64,000 nt of DNA from Myxococcota bacterium. Its GTDB lineage: Bacteria > Myxococcota_A > UBA9160 > UBA4427. The translations under genes and the position numbers were made by a program. This document shows positions 61,856 to 64,000 of the stretch, piece by piece (position 1 is the stretch's first letter; each line of letters opens with the position of its first letter). Where the stretch lies: contig JAQWRT010000046.1 in the NCBI GenBank assembly GCA_029243605.1, forward strand, positions 1-64,000. The letters run 5' to 3'. Under the pieces are notes generated by a model. That model was not told the DNA's origin, made no database searches, and worked only from the letters and a program-made list of their open reading frames with translations.

Positions 61856-63337
61856 TTAGCCCATATTGGCGAGCAACTCGGATGCAGACTCCGACTTATC
61901 TAGAAGTTCTTCGACATAAGTACGGCTACCCTTGAGCGGCTCGTTCATCATGATCCGTCTAACCGGCTCTTCACCCACCGCAAACGAAATAGAATCCCAG
62001 TTCACTCCGAACACTTCCCCGGGGTAACGGCGGAGGCACTCCCCGCGGAAATAGGCCCGGGTATCCTCGGGCGGCCTATGCGCGGCTGCGTTGATCTCAT
62101 CGTCCGAGCAGATGCGCTCGACCCTATTCTGCCGTTCAAGCATGTAGTAGAGCCCCTTGTCGGGGCGCGTATCGTGATACTGGAGATCAAGCATCTTCAC
62201 TCGGGAATCGTCCCACTCGAGCTCCTTGCGCTCGATGAATCCGTCGAGGATATGCTTCTTCGCCACCCAGTCGATTTCCCGGGACAGATCCATCGGGTTA
62301 TCGGCGAGGCGCTGCATCACGTACTGCCATTTCTCCAGGACATCCATGGATACGGCATCCAAAGAATTCTTGGCAGCGTAAGTCAGTGCCATGTCCAAAA
62401 ATTCATTCTGAATCTCGATGGCGGTCATCCGCTTGCCGTTGTCGAGCTGCATCTCCAGGGACAGGCTTGGATCGTGTGAAACTTCCTTGATTGCGCGAAC
62501 AGGGTTCATCAGGGAAAGATCCCGATCGATCGCTCCGTCTTCGATCATTGAGAGGAGAATCGCTGTCACCCCGTTGCGGAGATAGATCGTGTACTCGCTC
62601 ATGTTTGAGTCGCCCACGATCATGTGGAGACGGCGGTACTTCTCGCGGTCAGCGTGCGGTTCGTCCCGTGTATTGATGATCGGACGTTTCACCATGGTGT
62701 CGAGCGCTACTTCGGTCTCGAAAAAGTCTGCGCGCTGGCTAATCTGAAAATCGCAGGGCTGATTTCTGTTTTCGCTCCCGACCTTGCCAGAGCCACAATA
62801 GATCTGTCGGGTGACGAAAAATGGTAAAAGGTTCTCGACGATCCTCTTGAAGGAAGTTCGACGGTCCATGAGATAATTCTCATGGCAGCCGTAGCTGTTC
62901 CCCTTCTGGTCGCTGTTATTCTTATGAAGGAGCATTGTGGCACCCTCGGGCAGCAGTACATTCGCTTCCCGGCGGCTCACCTCGAGAATCCTCTCGCCAG
63001 CCTTCTCATGGATGACAAGGTCGCGTGCATTCGTGACTTCGGGCGAAGAATACTCGGGGTGCGCGTGATCCACGTAATAGCGAGCACCGTTAATCAGGGT
63101 CTTGTTGCGCGCAATATTCTCTTGCTGGTTGGGCGTGTACTTTTCGCCATCAACCTGAAAGCCACGCGCATCGGCGAGCGGGTTTTCCTGGTCGTAGTCC
63201 CAGAGAATTCGCCCCTCAGGATCTTCCCTGTAGGCGTTGACCAGAAGGACGCAACTCGAGATCGGATCGAATTCGGGGTCATTCTTGACAATGATCCCGT
63301 ACTCGATTTCCGTTCCCATCACGGTAGGTATCGCCAT
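61856..63337 (-). CDS. dop: Pup deamidase/depupylase Dop
   Basis: A 493-residue homologue of PafA. PTVMGTEIEYGIIVKND starts it; the Dop-specific loop (about residues 46-72, DQENPLADARGFQVDGEKY) is present and distinguishes it from PafA. ARYYVDHAHPEYSSPE has the catalytic Asp, with NNSDQKGNSYGCHENYLMD and RPIINTRDEPHADREKYRRL. Because Pup ends in GGE, its needed activity is probably depupylation and Pup recycling. AGGAGG precedes the ATG by four bases. Located between arc and pup. Confidence 0.95.
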   Translation of the reverse strand: MAIPTVMGTEIEYGIIVKNDPEFDPISSCVLLVNAYREDPEGRILWDYDQENPLADARGFQVDGEKYTPNQQENIARNKTLINGARYYVDHAHPEYSSPEVTNARDLVIHEKAGERILEVSRREANVLLPEGATMLLHKNNSDQKGNSYGCHENYLMDRRTSFKRIVENLLPFFVTRQIYCGSGKVGSENRNQPCDFQISQRADFFETEVALDTMVKRPIINTRDEPHADREKYRRLHMIVGDSNMSEYTIYLRNGVTAILLSMIEDGAIDRDLSLMNPVRAIKEVSHDPSLSLEMQLDNGKRMTAIEIQNEFLDMALTYAAKNSLDAVSMDVLEKWQYVMQRLADNPMDLSREIDWVAKKHILDGFIERKELEWDDSRVKMLDLQYHDTRPDKGLYYMLERQNRVERICSDDEINAAAHRPPEDTRAYFRGECLRRYPGEVFGVNWDSISFAVGEEPVRRIMMNEPLKGSRTYVEELLDKSESASELLANMG

Positions 63338-63479
63338 CCGCCCTCCTGGCGCCTCGTCTCAATCGTATGAGTGCAAGATGCTCGCACCCTTCGAATCGAT
63401 CTGCTCCCTTTTTCGTCTCTCCGCGGGCAAAACCCCCCCCCATGTCGACCCGGATCACAACTTAGGGGCAACTGTCTTT

Positions 63480-64000
63480 CTAGAGGTACTGACCCTGTCC
63501 ACCAGAAACAGTTTCGATCGTCTGTTCCTTGCGTTCCATGCCCGTGATCAGAGTCCGAACGTTGATGATCCTCTCGCCCTTACGGCCGGAGATACGCGCC
63601 CAATCGTCGGGGTTCGTCGTATTCGGGAGATCTTCGTTCTCCTTGAACTCCTCCCTCACCGATTCGAGCATGTCCTCGATCTTGATCCCGTGCTCGCCGT
63701 GGTCGATCAACCGCTTGACGGCTTTTCGCTTCGCCCGAGCAACGATATTTTCGATCATCGCGCCACTGGAGAAGTCCTTGAAGTAGAAGATTTCCCGGTC
63801 GCCCTTGGCGTAGGTGACCTCGAGGAACTTGTTCTCCTCTCCGGTCGAATACATCCCCTCGATGACCTGGTCAACCATGGCCGCACAAACCTTGTCGGGG
63901 TCGGTGCCAAACCGGGCGAACCCACTCTCATGGAGCGGGAGGTCCGACTTCAGATATTTCAGGAAGATCTCCCGTGCAGCCCCAGCGTCGGGTCGGGAAA
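63480..64000 (-). CDS. mpa: proteasome-associated ATPase ARC/Mpa, C-terminal part (cut by window edge)
   Basis: About 172 residues to the stop at 63480; the gene continues past base 64000, so the coiled coil, OB and Walker motifs are outside the window. What is seen aligns with the end of Mpa: RPDAGAAREIFLKYL, NKFLEVTYAKGDREIFYFKDF, SGAMIENIVARAKRKAVK and EDLPNTTNPDDWARISG. The extreme C-terminus GQYL is the proteasome-docking motif that opens the alpha-ring gate. It is the first gene of the locus, 142 bases before dop. Confidence 0.96.
   Translation of the reverse strand, partial: SRPDAGAAREIFLKYLKSDLPLHESGFARFGTDPDKVCAAMVDQVIEGMYSTGEENKFLEVTYAKGDREIFYFKDFSSGAMIENIVARAKRKAVKRLIDHGEHGIKIEDMLESVREEFKENEDLPNTTNPDDWARISGRKGERIINVRTLITGMERKEQTIETVSGGQGQYL

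Overview
The window reads as a GC-rich chromosomal stretch from an uncultured-type Gram-negative bacterium with deltaproteobacterial gene order. Gram-negative signs are BamD, an AsmA/YhdP-type protein, LspA with a lipobox protein, and meso-DAP peptidoglycan recycling (Mpl). Several gene orders resemble deltaproteobacteria: pgpA-cinA-recA-pilT-alaS; ispE-tRNA-Gln-prs-rplY-pth; rpsF-rpsR-rplI-dnaB. Against that background, the right end carries a complete actinobacterial-type pupylation/20S proteasome locus in the order arc(mpa)-dop-pup-prcB-prcA-pafA. Genus and phylum cannot be fixed from sequence reading alone; Myxococcota-, Desulfobacterota- or Binatota-like lineages are plausible.

Layout. 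1-966: a decayed ceramidase/LamG remnant and an intergenic spacer. 967-9707: an AsmA-like protein, MoeA, then a tightly overlapping operon of an NtrB-like kinase, an NtrC-like sigma54 activator, ThiE and a CNT nucleoside transporter. 9756-19416: LspA, a GH18-like barrel protein, a Tat-type amidohydrolase lipoprotein, a questin-oxidase-family protein, the Mrp/ApbC Fe-S carrier, a LolA-like exported protein, ThiD coupled to a membrane MutS-like ATPase, and a PadR regulator. 19442-28167 (all minus): S6, S18, L9, DnaB, then LdcA, a serine hydrolase and Mpl (murein recycling), with PdxS-PdxT just upstream. 28329-35672 (minus): a ten-gene Mrp cation/proton antiporter operon with a split MrpA and three large antiporter subunits. 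35811-42062: Pth (apparent CTG start), bL25, Prs, tRNA-Gln(UUG), IspE, DUF1844, a CDP-alcohol phosphatidyltransferase, a small conserved protein, BamD and CvpA. 42059-53683: long-form IspG, AlaS, PilT, RecA, CinA, PgpA, then RuvX and MltG on the plus strand. 53712-64000 (minus): class I LysRS, an FAD oxidoreductase, MreB, a coiled-coil membrane protein and the proteasome locus, truncated by the window edge inside the ARC ATPase.

The proteins work mainly in housekeeping (translation, replication, envelope, cofactor and isoprenoid synthesis), ion homeostasis (Mrp) and regulated protein degradation (Pup-proteasome). Coding is very compact. Neighbouring genes repeatedly share NTGA stop/start overlaps, using all four NTG codons, and three convergent pairs share a CTAG or CTAA stop overlap. 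The features most worth a second look are the proteasome locus with its GGE-ending extended Pup, the CTG-started pth, the low-complexity tails on S6 and S18, the Mrp operon architecture and a 16-bp perfect hairpin after recA.
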